From: an uncultured Gammaproteobacteria bacterium
Lineage (GTDB): Bacteria; Pseudomonadota; Gammaproteobacteria; HK1
Direction: 5' to 3'
DNA length: 64,000 nt
Assembly: GCA_958295465.1 (NCBI GenBank)
Contig: OY282353.1
Coordinates: 2,223,001 to 2,287,000 of the forward strand
Shown here: in pieces, positions 1-11,134 of the stretch
How positions within the stretch are numbered: position 1 is the first letter of the stretch
How the letters are laid out: every line of letters begins with the position of its first letter
The notes under the pieces: generated by a model
The model's input: only the letters and a program-made list of their open reading frames with translations
The model's database searches: none
What the model was told of the DNA's origin: nothing
Made by a program: the position numbers and the translations under genes

Positions 1-316
1 TGCCCACCGTCGCCCCCCGGCCGGTGCGTGCAGGCCCTCTTGTCGACGTAGCAACAGCCCTCTTCGCAGCTCTCGCGGAAGGTCCGCAGACCGATGGGGA
101 AGCCCGCGTTTCATCGCCGAAGCACCATAGCCCGCGCCTTGCAGACGGTCGCCGCCCGGCGATTCCCGCAGGGAGTACGCTCGGCCTGCCGGTGGAACGC
201 CGTGCCGGAATTCGCGCAGACCCCACAGGCGGGGAGTGTGCTTCCCGGCGGGGCCGATGGTGTCCGCGGTGGCGGTCTGGTACAACGGCGCCATCGCGGG
301 AGAGGGAGCACGAGCG
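1..316. other. Upstream region without a recognised gene
   Basis: No open frame here has recognisable protein character; the short frames are products of high GC. The last bases carry a purine-rich Shine-Dalgarno-like stretch at 301-308 that serves the pyrB start at 317. A real gene could end left of the window, but nothing supports one. Confidence 0.5.
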
Positions 317-1306
317 TTGAGTCAGGGCAGCGATCGCCTCTTCCATGTCCTCGATCCACGGCAGTTCGATCGTCCCCTCCTCGACGATCTCTGCGCCCTC
401 ACCACGCGGCTGCGGCAGCACGCGAAGTCCAGGCTCGGAGCCCGCTCGCTGCAGACGCTGCTCCCCCACAAACGGGCGATGCTCTATTTCACCCAGCCCT
501 CGACGCGGACGTTCCTCTCGTTCGACAACGCCTGCCATCTGCTCGGGGTGCGCACGAGCGAGATCCGGGACCCCTCGACCTCGTCGGAGGTCAAGGGGGA
601 GAGCTTCGAGGACAGCATCCGGACGTTCAGCTCCTACGTCGACGTCATCATCATGCGGACCCGGGAAGCGGGCATGGCGGCCCAGTCGGCGGCGCTGATG
701 GACCGCATCGAGCGGTCGGTCCCGATCATCAACGCCGGCAGCGGGAAGGATCAGCACCCGACCCAGGCCCTGCTCGACATCTACACGCTGGAGCGCAGCT
801 TCGAGGCCCGGGGCGGGCTCGACGGCAAGACGATCGGGCTGATGGGCGATCTGCGCCGCGGGCGCACCGCGCGCTCCCTCGCCTACCTGATGAAGAACTA
901 CCGCGGGGTCAGGATGGTGTTCATCGCACCCGACGATTTCGCGATGGAGGGCGACATCAAGGAACACCTGCGCGAGCACGGGATCCCCTTCGAGGAGGTG
1001 GCCGATCCCGCATCCGTGATCGGCGAGCTGGACGCGGTCTACGTCACCCGCCTCCAGACCGAGCATGACGTGGGCGAGGAATCGAAGGGCTTCGAGCACG
1101 CGCGGTTCCGGATCGGCTCGGAGCAGCTTCCGGCGCTGAAGCCGGACGCGGTGATCATGCATCCCCTCCCCCGCGGTCCCGAGCTCGAACCCGCCGTCGA
1201 CGGTGATCCGCGGGCGATGTACTGGCGCCAGGAGCGCAACGGCATGTGGATGCGCGTCGCACTCCTGGTGAAGATCTTCGGGGTGGAGGGCGAGCTGCCG
1301 GACTGA
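317..1306 (+). CDS. pyrB: Aspartate carbamoyltransferase catalytic chain
   Basis: PyrB condenses carbamoyl phosphate and aspartate to N-carbamoyl-aspartate, the committed step of pyrimidine synthesis in the cytoplasm. The 329-residue product carries the carbamoyl-phosphate motif STRT at about residues 62-65, HPTQALLD from about residue 147 and HPLPR from about residue 282, as expected for the transcarbamylase family. The frame is open upstream to an ATG at 236, but the TTG at 317 has an AGAGGGAG ribosome site 8 bases before it, and homology-like sequence begins just after, so TTG is preferred. No pyrI or pyrC lies beside it. Ornithine carbamoyltransferase is less likely from the overall motif pattern. 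Confidence 0.9.
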   Translation: MSQGSDRLFHVLDPRQFDRPLLDDLCALTTRLRQHAKSRLGARSLQTLLPHKRAMLYFTQPSTRTFLSFDNACHLLGVRTSEIRDPSTSSEVKGESFEDSIRTFSSYVDVIIMRTREAGMAAQSAALMDRIERSVPIINAGSGKDQHPTQALLDIYTLERSFEARGGLDGKTIGLMGDLRRGRTARSLAYLMKNYRGVRMVFIAPDDFAMEGDIKEHLREHGIPFEEVADPASVIGELDAVYVTRLQTEHDVGEESKGFEHARFRIGSEQLPALKPDAVIMHPLPRGPELEPAVDGDPRAMYWRQERNGMWMRVALLVKIFGVEGELPD

Positions 1307-1346
1307 GGGCGGCGATGCCCGCCAACGTCCCTGACACACGGTCGTG
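1307..1346 (+). repeat. Dispersed intergenic repeat, copy 1
   Basis: Starting directly after the pyrB stop, about 40 bases closely match 30508-30547, sharing the core CCCGCCAACGTCCC and the flanks GGGCGGCG and GACAC. The element contains no gene. Confidence 0.55.
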
Positions 1347-1729
1347 TCATTGGAATTTCGCGGCTTTCCATAGCCGTCCAGGCGTCCGGTCTCAATCATT
1401 CAACGGGCGTTTTCAGGCTCGGCGGGAATTGCCGGGCCGAGGCGAAGGCGCTTGACTCGATTGCGTTTCCGCATTCCACTACGCCATCGGGCGGTCCCGG
1501 CCCTCCTGTCGATCGGGAACGTCTTCGGGGAAGAGTCGGCCAGGTCGGGATACGGGGCGTGGAACATCCCGGCGAGGTCGTTCCGGGCCGGGCATTTCGT
1601 TTTCGGGTCCACGTCCGCGATCACGCCGGGATGCGGTGGTCCGTGACGTTCCGGTCGCGCCGGACGGGGAGCCGGAAGAGCAGCGTGAGCCCGGAAGAAC
1701 AACAAGCTGCCCAGCGTCGGAGTATCGCC
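1347..1729. other. pyrB-hfq intergenic region
   Basis: About 380 bases without a recognisable gene. The hfq frame is open upstream to 1559, but that extension shows no Hfq homology. The hfq promoter should lie here; no confident -35/-10 pair was identified. miaA, often upstream of hfq in gammaproteobacteria, is absent. Confidence 0.4.
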
Positions 1730-1981
1730 ATGAGCAAGGGACATTCGTTGCAGGACCCATTCCTCAACATGCTCAGAAAGGAGCGGGTGCCTGTCTCCAT
1801 CTTCCTGGTCAACGGCATCAAGCTTCAGGGCCAGATCGAGTCGTTCGACCAGTTCGTCGTGGTGCTTCGTAACTCCGTCAGCCAGATGGTCTACAAGCAT
1901 GCGATTTCGACCGTGGTGCCGTCGCGCAACATGAGGCTTCCGCGACCGGATGCGGCCGAGAAAGAGGACGGAAATCACTGA
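1730..1981 (+). CDS. hfq: RNA chaperone Hfq
   Basis: Hfq is a hexameric Sm-like RNA chaperone that pairs small RNAs with mRNAs. The 83-residue product starts [18 protein letters not shown] and has the Sm1 region ([18 protein letters not shown]) and the Sm2 signature [12 protein letters not shown], with a short charged tail. The ATG at 1730 gives the canonical family N-terminus, whereas the frame from 1559 would add an unrelated extension. It heads the conserved hfq-hflX-hflK-hflC order. Confidence 0.97.
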   Translation: MSKGHSLQDPFLNMLRKERVPVSIFLVNGIKLQGQIESFDQFVVVLRNSVSQMVYKHAISTVVPSRNMRLPRPDAAEKEDGNH

Positions 1982-2207
1982 CCGCATCCTTTCGCGCCAC
2001 GACCGGCGTTGCGGTGTCCGATGCCGGTCGCGGCCGGCGCCTGCTCCCCGGACCCGCGCACCGGGAGGCCGCGGTGCACGGGGGCCATGCCCATGACCGC
2101 GACCTGCGCCCGCGTTCGTCCGGACGGGCCTTCGATGCCGAAGGCGTCTTCGCGCACCGTATACCCCTACCTGCTCCGGATGATGCCGCCTTTCCGGCCG
2201 CCGCCCG

Positions 2208-3563
2208 ATGTTCGATAGGCCCACGACCGGCGAACGGGCGCTCCTCGTGCACGTCGACGAGCCCACCGCGGGAAGCGTGGTCGGGGAGTTTCAAGAGCTC
2301 GCGGCATCGGCCGGGGCGCGTGCCGCCGGCGCCGTGCGCTACTCCGGCCGGAGTCCGGACCCGAAGTTCTTCGTCCGCGCCGGCAAGGCCGACGAGATCC
2401 GCGCCGCGGTCGTCTCCTGCGAGGCCGAGGTGGTCCTCTTCGATCAGGCGCTGACCCCGGCGCAGGAGCGAAACCTCGAGGGCCATGTCGAGTGCCGGGT
2501 CCTCGACCGGCGGGCCCTCATCCTCGACATCTTCGCGCAGCGTGCAAGCACCTTCGAGGGCAAGCTCCAGGTGGAGCTCGCGCAGCTCGAGCATCTGTCC
2601 ACGCGGCTCGTGAGGGGATGGACGCATCTGGAGCGCCAGAAGGGAGGGATCGGCCTGCGCGGGCCGGGCGAGACCCAGCTCGAGACGGACCGGCGTCTCG
2701 TCGACAAGCGGATCCGCGTGATCCGCGAGCGCCTGGAGCAGGTCCGCGTGCGCCGCCGGCTCAGCCGGCGGGCCCGGGCCCGTTCCGGGATCCCGGTCGT
2801 CGCCCTGGTGGGCTACACGAACGCGGGGAAGTCCACCCTGTTCAACCGGCTCACCGGCGCCGGCGTCCTTACCGGGGATCGGCTGTTCGCCACCCTCGAC
2901 CCGACGTTGCGCCGGCTCGATCTCGGAGGCGGGGACGCGGTCGTGCTCGCCGATACCGTCGGGTTCATCCGCCAGCTCCCGCACGACCTGGTCGCGGCGT
3001 TCAGGGCGACCCTCGAGGAGACGAAGGAGGCGCAGCTCCTCGTGCACGTCGTCGATGCGACGGCGCCGGACCGCGGCGAGCGGATCCGCGACGTGCACGA
3101 CGTACTGCGAGAGATCGGCGCCGGGGAGGTCCCGAGGCTGGAGGTGTTCAACAAGTGCGACGCGCTCGGCCCCGGGAGGGTCGAAGCCGGACCCGGACGG
3201 CCCGGCAGGGAGCCCGGCTCCGGCGCGCGGCCCGCGCGCGTATGCGCATCGGCCATGACCGGAGCCGGCATCGATCTCGTCATCGAAGCGATCCGGTCGC
3301 ACGCGGGACGCATGCGGGTGACCCGCGTCGCGCGCATTCCGCCTTCACAGGGACGGTTGCGCGCGGCAATCCATGCGTGCGCGAACGTCGTGGAGGAAGT
3401 GGGAGAGCCGGACGGCGCCAGCCTGATGACGTTCCGGATCGAGCCGGCCGCCTTCGCCCGGCTGCGTCGGGACACGAGGCTCGCGGAATTCCTTGCCGGA
3501 CCGGACTCCGGCAACGAACGGAAGGCGCCGCCGCCGGTCGCGGCCGGTGGCTGCGGTGGATGA
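2208..3563 (+). CDS. hflX: Ribosome-associated GTPase HflX
   Basis: HflX is a TRAFAC-class GTPase that binds the 50S subunit and splits stalled 70S ribosomes. The 451-residue protein has the N-terminal HflX domain, a central basic coiled segment with GGIGLRGPGETQLE, and a G domain with P-loop GYTNAGKST from residue 202, DTVGFIRQLPHDLVAAFR (G3 and switch II) and NKCD (G4). It follows hfq by 226 bases and precedes hflK by 188, larger gaps than in enterics, so separate promoters are possible. The gap 1982-2207 holds no recognised gene. Confidence 0.96.
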   Translation: MFDRPTTGERALLVHVDEPTAGSVVGEFQELAASAGARAAGAVRYSGRSPDPKFFVRAGKADEIRAAVVSCEAEVVLFDQALTPAQERNLEGHVECRVLDRRALILDIFAQRASTFEGKLQVELAQLEHLSTRLVRGWTHLERQKGGIGLRGPGETQLETDRRLVDKRIRVIRERLEQVRVRRRLSRRARARSGIPVVALVGYTNAGKSTLFNRLTGAGVLTGDRLFATLDPTLRRLDLGGGDAVVLADTVGFIRQLPHDLVAAFRATLEETKEAQLLVHVVDATAPDRGERIRDVHDVLREIGAGEVPRLEVFNKCDALGPGRVEAGPGRPGREPGSGARPARVCASAMTGAGIDLVIEAIRSHAGRMRVTRVARIPPSQGRLRAAIHACANVVEEVGEPDGASLMTFRIEPAAFARLRRDTRLAEFLAGPDSGNERKAPPPVAAGGCGG

Positions 3564-3751
3564 CCGCGCGCGATGCTCCTGGCCCGCGAGATCGCAGGCC
3601 GGTAGCCGAGCCCTGGTTTCCGCGTGGTCATGGTGGGTAGCCGTGAACTGGCGGGCGATGCAGGCTAAGATACCGCTCTGGACCTGCCAGCCGCCGCGGC
3701 CGCGTTGCCGGGGACCGGCGTTTCGTCCGAAAGGGCGCAAGGGGTGACCGG

Positions 3752-4966
3752 ATGGCTTGGAATCAATCGGACGGGAACGGGGGCCGCGACCCGTGGGGGA
3801 ATCGCGGCCAGCAGCAGGGGCCTCCGGACCTCGACGAAATCCTCCGCAAGTTGCAGGCGCAGTGGGGGCGGGTCTTCGGCCGGCGTCCCGCGGGAGCCGG
3901 GCGGTCCCGTGGTGGTGGCCCGGGCCGGGTCTTCGGGCGCGGCGGCTCCCTGGGAGCCGGGCTCGTTGCCGTGGTGCTGCTCACGGTGTGGTGGCTCGGA
4001 GGTATCTGGATCGTCCAGGAACCGGAGAAGGGCGTGGTGCTGCGTTTCGGCGCGTACCACCGGACGATGGACCCGGGCTTCAACTGGGCGCCCTACTTCA
4101 TCGATTCGGTGGTGACGGTCAACGTGGACCGGGTCCGCAACGCGGAGATCGGCTTCCGCCACCAGGGCAGCAGCGTCGCCGTGGTCCCCCGCGAAGCCCT
4201 CATGCTCACCGAGGACGAGAACATCGTCGACCTTCAGTTCGCGGTGCAGTACCGGGTGAAGGATCCCGCGCAATTCCTCTTCGAGAACAGAGAGCCGGAG
4301 ATCGCGTTGCGCCAGGCGACGGAGAGCGCGGTGCGCGAGATCGTCGGCCGGTCGAAGATGGACTTCGTGCTCACCGAGGGCCGCGGCGCGGTGGCGACCG
4401 AAGTGCAGGGGCTGATCCAGGAGATCCTCGACCGCTACGGGACCGGCCTGCGCGTGATGAGCGTCAACATGCAGAACGCCCAGCCTCCCGCCCAGGTCCA
4501 GGATGCGTTTCTCGACGCCATCAAGGCGCGCGAAGACCAGGAGCGGATCATCAACGAAGCGAAGGCGTACCAGGCGGACGTGGTCCCGAAGGCACGCGGC
4601 GAGGCCAATGCGATCCTCGCCGAGGCCGAAGCCTACCGGCAGCGGGTGGAAGCCATCGCGATCGGTGATGCGTCGCGTTTCGAGCAGGTCTTGCAGGCGT
4701 ACCAGGCCGCGCCGGAGATCACTCGCGACCGGCTCTATCTGGAAGCGGTCGAATCCGTGCTCGCGAACACGAGCAAGGTGCTCGTGGACATTCCGGAGGG
4801 CAACAACATCATGTACCTGCCGCTCGACCAGATCGTCCGCTCGCGCGCTGACGGGGCGGAATCGGAACGCCGGTCGTTCGGAGCGGCGGGCGACTCGACG
4901 ACACGCGGGGGCTCGACCGGCGACTCGCGGCGCTCGCGGGACAATCCGACCGGGAGGACGCGCTGA
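3752..4966 (+). CDS. hflK: FtsH-protease modulator HflK
   Basis: HflK forms with HflC an inner-membrane SPFH/band-7 assembly around the AAA protease FtsH. The 404-residue protein has a Gly/Arg/Gln-rich cytoplasmic N-terminus, one membrane segment at about residues 67-89, then the SPFH domain, beginning with EKGVVLRFGAYHRTMDPGFN, and a coiled-coil stretch with REDQERIINEAKAYQADVVP. Its stop overlaps the hflC start by one base, indicating translational coupling. The Ser/Arg-rich tail is low complexity. Confidence 0.96.
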   Translation: MAWNQSDGNGGRDPWGNRGQQQGPPDLDEILRKLQAQWGRVFGRRPAGAGRSRGGGPGRVFGRGGSLGAGLVAVVLLTVWWLGGIWIVQEPEKGVVLRFGAYHRTMDPGFNWAPYFIDSVVTVNVDRVRNAEIGFRHQGSSVAVVPREALMLTEDENIVDLQFAVQYRVKDPAQFLFENREPEIALRQATESAVREIVGRSKMDFVLTEGRGAVATEVQGLIQEILDRYGTGLRVMSVNMQNAQPPAQVQDAFLDAIKAREDQERIINEAKAYQADVVPKARGEANAILAEAEAYRQRVEAIAIGDASRFEQVLQAYQAAPEITRDRLYLEAVESVLANTSKVLVDIPEGNNIMYLPLDQIVRSRADGAESERRSFGAAGDSTTRGGSTGDSRRSRDNPTGRTR

Positions 4967-5832
4967 TGAACGTGAAAGCCTTGCTGGTGCTCCTGGCCGG
5001 GCTCGGCGTCCTGGGCGGGTTGAGCGTGTTCACCGTCGATGAACGTCAAGTGGCGATCCTCCTGCAGTTCGGCAAGGTGGAACGCACCAACCTCGAGCCG
5101 GGACTGCACTTCAAGGTGCCGGTGGTGCAGAACGTCCTGAAGTTCGACTTGCGGATCCAGACCCTCGACAGCGATCCGCAGAACTACCTCACGTCCGAGA
5201 AGAAGAACGTGATCGTGGACTCGTTCGTGAAGTGGCGGATCGCGGACGTCCGCCGGTTCTACACCTCGGCCGGGGGCAGCATCCTCCAGGCGAACAACCG
5301 GCTCGGGGAGGTGATCCTCAAGCGCCTGCGCGACGAGTTCGGCAAGCGGACCATCCGGCAGGTGGTCTCGGGGGAGCGGACCGAGATCATGAACGAGCTG
5401 CGGGTGGCGGCCAAGGACCAGGCCGACGAGCTCGGGCTCGAGATCGTGGACGTGCGCATCAAGCGGGTGGACCTGCCCGAGGACGTGAGCCAGTCCGTGT
5501 ACAACCGGATGCGGGCCGAGCGGCAGGAGGTGGCCAAGCGCTTCCGCTCCGAGGGCGAGGAGCAGGCGCGCGAGCTCCGGGCCAATGCGAACAAGGACCG
5601 CGAGGTCATCATCGCGGAAGCGGATCGGGAGGCCCAGATCACCCGCGGCTCCGGGGACGCACGGGCCACCGAGATCTACGCCTCGGCATTCGGCCAGGAC
5701 CGCGAGTTCTACAAGCTCTACCGCAGCCTGAACGCCTACCGTACGGCGTTCTGGAGCACCTCGGACATCCTCCTGCTCGAGCCGAAGAGCGAGTTCTTCG
5801 ACTACTTCAAGGGCTCGGATGCGCGGCCGTGA
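4966..5832 (+). CDS. hflC: FtsH-protease modulator HflC
   Basis: HflC is the partner SPFH protein of HflK. The 288-residue product begins with an N-terminal signal-anchor segment (LLVLLAGLGVLGGLSVF), then the band-7 domain with VDERQVAILLQFGKVERTNL and a C-terminal helical region with DREVIIAEADREAQITRGSG. Length and motifs are normal for the family. The start ATG overlaps the hflK stop. Confidence 0.96.
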   Translation: MNVKALLVLLAGLGVLGGLSVFTVDERQVAILLQFGKVERTNLEPGLHFKVPVVQNVLKFDLRIQTLDSDPQNYLTSEKKNVIVDSFVKWRIADVRRFYTSAGGSILQANNRLGEVILKRLRDEFGKRTIRQVVSGERTEIMNELRVAAKDQADELGLEIVDVRIKRVDLPEDVSQSVYNRMRAERQEVAKRFRSEGEEQARELRANANKDREVIIAEADREAQITRGSGDARATEIYASAFGQDREFYKLYRSLNAYRTAFWSTSDILLLEPKSEFFDYFKGSDARP

Positions 5833-5890
5833 ACCGCGTCCCGCCTCGTGAACCTGCGCCCCCCGGGCGCTGACCTTCCGAGGCCGTTAC

Positions 5891-6076
5891 GTGTGGCACG
5901 ATCTGCTCGTCGCGCTTGCACTCGTGCTGGTGATCGAGGGCATCGTGCCCTTTCTGAACCCGCGGGCGATGCGGCGTGCGATGCTCGCGCTGACGCAGAT
6001 GAATGACGGCACGCTGCGGTTCGCCGGCCTCACGGTGATGGTGGTCGGGTGCCTGCTCCTCTACGCCGTTCGCTGA
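5891..6076 (+). CDS. DUF2065 family small membrane protein
   Basis: A 61-residue protein with a GTG start. Two hydrophobic segments (about residues 3-18 and 43-60) flank NPRAMRRAM, the pattern of the YjeT/DUF2065 family usually found between hflC and hisZ or purA. The function is unknown. Position and size match the family, so it is called despite the short length. Confidence 0.85.
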   Translation: MWHDLLVALALVLVIEGIVPFLNPRAMRRAMLALTQMNDGTLRFAGLTVMVVGCLLLYAVR

Positions 6077-7299
6077 ACCGGCCCGCGGACGGTTCCGGAT
6101 CCCTCACCGCCGCTTTCCGCCCGATGGAGTCGCCTACGGAACGCTGGTTGCTGCCCGAGGGCATGGAGGAGCTCGTGCCCCCGGAGTCGTTGCGGCTCGA
6201 GAGGATGCGGCGTTCGCTGCTCGATCTGTTCTCCCGCTGGGGCTACGAGATCGTCACCCCCCCGTTCATCGAGTACCTGGAGTCGTTGCTGACGGGCACC
6301 GGCGAGGACCTGGAGCTTCATACCTTCAAGCTGATCGACCAGTTGACGGGCCGGATGATGGGGGTCCGGGCGGATATGACCCCCCAGGTCGCCCGCATCG
6401 ACGCCCGCCGCCTGCGCCGCCCCGGCCCGTCGCGCCTGTGCTACGCCGGAACCGTCCTGCACACCCTGCCCGAGGGCATCTCGGGGGGGCGCAGCCCGGT
6501 GCAGATCGGGGCGGAGCTCTACGGCCATGCGGGCTGGGAGAGCGATTGCGAGATCGTCTGCCTGATGCTCGAAGCGCTGGAGGTGTCCGGCGTCGGACCG
6601 GTGCATCTCGACATGGGCCACGTCGGGATCTTCCGCGCGCTCGCACGGGCCGCCGGGTTGCCGCGCGAGCGGGAGATCGCCTTGCACGAGGCATTGCAGC
6701 GCAAGGCCGGGGCGGAGGTCGGGGCGCTGCTGGACGAATGGGAGGTCGAGACCCGGTGCGCCGGCGCGCTGGCCGCGCTGGTCGATCTGGACGGGGACCC
6801 GGCGATCCTGGAGCGTGCGGAGCGGGAGCTCGCGCCCGGCGGCGAGGACGTCGGACGCGGGCTCGGGGATCTCGCCGGGCTGGTGCGTGCGGTCCGCGCG
6901 CGGCGTCCCGACGTCGAGCTGCACGTGGACCTGGCCGAGCTCCGGGGATATCGCTACCACACCGGCTTCGTCTTTGCCGCGTTCGTGCCGGGATACGGGG
7001 GGGAGGTGGCCAGAGGCGGGCGCTACGACGAGATCGGCAGGGTCTTCGGACGCGCGCGGGCCGCCACCGGATTCAGCGCGGATCTGAAGACCCTCATCGC
7101 CTTGCAGGCTTCCGGCGGCGACCGGCCGGATGACGGCGCCATCGACGCGCCCTGGTCGGACGATCCCGCGCTGCTCGCCGCGGTCCTCGACTTGAGGTCG
7201 CGGGGGGAGCGCGTGATCCAGCGCCTGCCGGGCGAGGCGACGGAAAGCGCCCGGCGCCTGGAACTGCGCCGCGGGCAGTGGGCGGTCACCGTCGATGGG

Positions 7300-8851
<1,552 letters not shown>

Positions 8852-8923
8852 GGGACGGGTGGCGGAGTCGCAGGAAGGACGCGGTTGCGAACCGCTCGCC
8901 GGAGTTCGTGGAAGCCGGCGCCG

Positions 8924-10099
8924 TCAATGCGCTCCGGCGGGAACGGGCGGCAGCCGGATGGTGAGAGCGGCGGCGGCGGCGAGGGCGGCCGCCGCGATCA
9001 GGGACGGGAGCAGGTAGCTGCCCAGAAGGTCGTACAACAGTCCCGCGAAGGACGGACCGATCATCTGGCCGAGACCGAAGGATGCGGTCATCAGGGCGAG
9101 GCCGCGGCGCGGATGGCTCGCCGACAGCAGGCGGGCGTTGACGAGGCCGAGGGCGGTGATGCCCATGAACGTCCCTCCGAGAAGCCCTGCCGCCAGCAAC
9201 AGGAGTCCGATGCCGCCGCCGAGCACGCTGAGGGCGACGCCCACGGCCTCCACCAGGCAGGCAACGGCGAAGGAGCGGCCGTGACCCCAGCGCCGTCCGG
9301 CCCAGGTCCACAGGGCCACCGACGGCATCGCCGTCAGACCCACCCAGAGCCACACCAGATGCTCCGCCGGTTGCAGGACTGGATTCGCGCGCACCATGTC
9401 GGAAATGAAGGTGGCGGTGATGACGTAGCCGAATCCGAACAGGCCATAGGCGAGGATGAACCGGCGCAGGCGGCGATCGCCGCCGCCGGTCACGGCCCGG
9501 TTCGTGGCCGTGGCCGGTGGCGGCTCCTCCCGTCTCGACGCCAGCCACCATATCGGGGCAAGGGCGGCGAGCGAGATGAGGCCGCTCGTCAACCACGGAC
9601 GCTGCCAGTCGCCGCCGCTCGAAGCGGCGCTCGAGACCACCAGGGCCGAAATCGCGATCCCGCCGCCGACACCGGCATAGAGCATCGTCGCCCATTCGGG
9701 CCGATTCATGGCGGACAGCCGGTCCAGGACCAGGGCGGAGGCGAAGACCATCACCAGCGCGCTCGCGACGCCGCCCGTGAAGCGCAGGATCAGGAAGAGG
9801 ATCATCGAAGCGCCCAGGGCCATGGCGCCGGTCGTCAGGGCGCTCAGCGCCAGAGCGCTCAGCAGCCAGAGGCGACGCCCGCCCGGCGTCGCCTCTCCTG
9901 CCGCGGCCAGAGCGCCGAGCAGGTAGCCGAGGAAGTTTGCCGACGCGATCAGGCCGGCTTCGGATTTGCTGATGCCGAGGTCCGCCACCATGTAGGGCAG
10001 GATCGGGGTATAGACGAAACGCCCGATGCCGAGGGCGGCGGCAAGCGCCAGGAAGCCGCCGAGCGCGGGGGCGGCGGGGTGGCGGTGAATCGATTCCAT
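8924..10099 (-). CDS. MFS transporter, YbfB/YjiJ type
   Basis: A 391-residue inner-membrane protein with about twelve hydrophobic segments and the sequence AALGIGRFVYTPILPYMVAD near the N-terminus, typical of the YbfB/YjiJ branch of the major facilitator superfamily. It probably exports or takes up a small molecule by proton antiport or symport; the substrate cannot be told. It is convergent with purA, about 70 bases apart, and single-gene in context. Start chosen at ATG 10099, giving a short N-terminal tail before the first helix. Confidence 0.85.
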   Translation of the reverse strand: MESIHRHPAAPALGGFLALAAALGIGRFVYTPILPYMVADLGISKSEAGLIASANFLGYLLGALAAAGEATPGGRRLWLLSALALSALTTGAMALGASMILFLILRFTGGVASALVMVFASALVLDRLSAMNRPEWATMLYAGVGGGIAISALVVSSAASSGGDWQRPWLTSGLISLAALAPIWWLASRREEPPPATATNRAVTGGGDRRLRRFILAYGLFGFGYVITATFISDMVRANPVLQPAEHLVWLWVGLTAMPSVALWTWAGRRWGHGRSFAVACLVEAVGVALSVLGGGIGLLLLAAGLLGGTFMGITALGLVNARLLSASHPRRGLALMTASFGLGQMIGPSFAGLLYDLLGSYLLPSLIAAAALAAAAALTIRLPPVPAGAH

Positions 10100-10202
10100 G
10101 GCCGTCGATGTTCCCGGGGGGTGTCCCGTTCGCGGTTCAGCGTCGAGGATGGTGGTGCGCCGCTCAGGCCGGGACGGACGGCGACCAGGGTCCCGTCGAA
10201 TC

Positions 10203-10243
10203 CTCCGCGCACCGCCACGGCACCGCCGTGGCGGTGCGCGGAG
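10203..10243. terminator. Perfect 18-base inverted repeat
   Basis: Arms at 10203-10220 and 10226-10243 are perfectly complementary with a 5-base loop, giving a very stable GC hairpin. It lies between the MFS gene start and a decayed VOC-like frame, both on the minus strand. No T-run follows on either strand, so it is not a classic intrinsic terminator; a transcription-blocking or RNA-protecting role is inferred. Confidence 0.5.
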
Positions 10244-10258
10244 ACGGGAAAGCGTAGA

Positions 10259-10465
10259 CTACCCGAGCGGGACGTCCGGCACCCACACGAAGCCGTCGCC
10301 GTCGACGATGAACGCCTCGCGCAGCCCGTGTGGCTTGTCCGCGGCGCCTTGCAGGACCTCGCAGCCGAGCCGCCGCGCCGCGGCCTCGGCCGCATCGCAG
10401 CAGCTCGAAGATCTCGCGGCCGGCGTGTCCCCGAGCGGCCGGATCGAGGGTGCGGCGACTCTCAC
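10259..10465 (-). pseudogene. VOC/glyoxalase-family C-terminal remnant
   Basis: The minus-strand frame ends with RLGCEVLQGAADKPHGLREA followed by FIVDGDGFVWVPDVP, which resembles the C-terminal half of a vicinal-oxygen-chelate (glyoxalase or bleomycin-resistance) domain. The upstream part is unlike the family and the whole is only 68 residues against a usual 120-140, so the gene appears truncated. The strong hairpin at 10203-10243 follows the stop. Confidence 0.5.
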
Positions 10466-11134
10466 GCTCCGATCAGCGGGCGCTCGTTCGCGATCTGCGG
10501 ATGCTGGACGACACCCTCCGGGTGCTGCGTTCCGCGAGCGCCCGGTAACGCCGGGGCCGGCCCGATCTCGCGCAACGCGCCAGCGTCCGTTTCACCTCTC
10601 CAATCCGGCGCCATCTCGGCGGCATCGTGCGGTTCGTTACGTGCCGCGGTGCGGCCGAACGGTTCCCGCTCGTGAGAGCCACGAATCTCACGAGTACGCC
10701 CGACCGATACCCGCCGCGTACTCGAGCCACGCATCGCGCGACGTCCAGCGCATGTCCCGCCGCGCCGGCGTCTCGCGGGAGAACGCCCGCCCGCCGTCAG
10801 GTCTCCGGGGCCAAGGCGTCTCGTGAAGTACAGGCCGTGGCGGCGCCCGGGGAAATGCCGGTGGTGTCCACGCCGCCCGCGGCCTGCATGGCTTCGTGCA
10901 GCACCACCAGGGCCTTCTCGGGCTCTCCCGCCTCGATCCACCGTCATGCCGTGTCCACCGCGTCGGCGTCGGCTTGCCCGGGCGCGGGTGTTTCGGACAG
11001 GAACGCGGAAGGGGCGCCGCGGATTCTCGGATACCGCCAAATGCCGGTATCCTCCCCAGGCCCGGGGCAGGGACGGCCATGATGAACGCTGTCCCCACGC
11101 CCGGCATCCATGCCTGCACCTGGAGACGGGCACA
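10466..11134. other. Unassigned region, probably decayed coding sequence
   Basis: About 670 bases with no intact recognisable gene. On the minus strand, pieces in different frames (10690-10760 and 10800-10960) have protein-like composition but do not join, suggesting a decayed gene whose identity I cannot give. A promoter for the downstream plus-strand cluster may lie near its right end. Confidence 0.35.
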
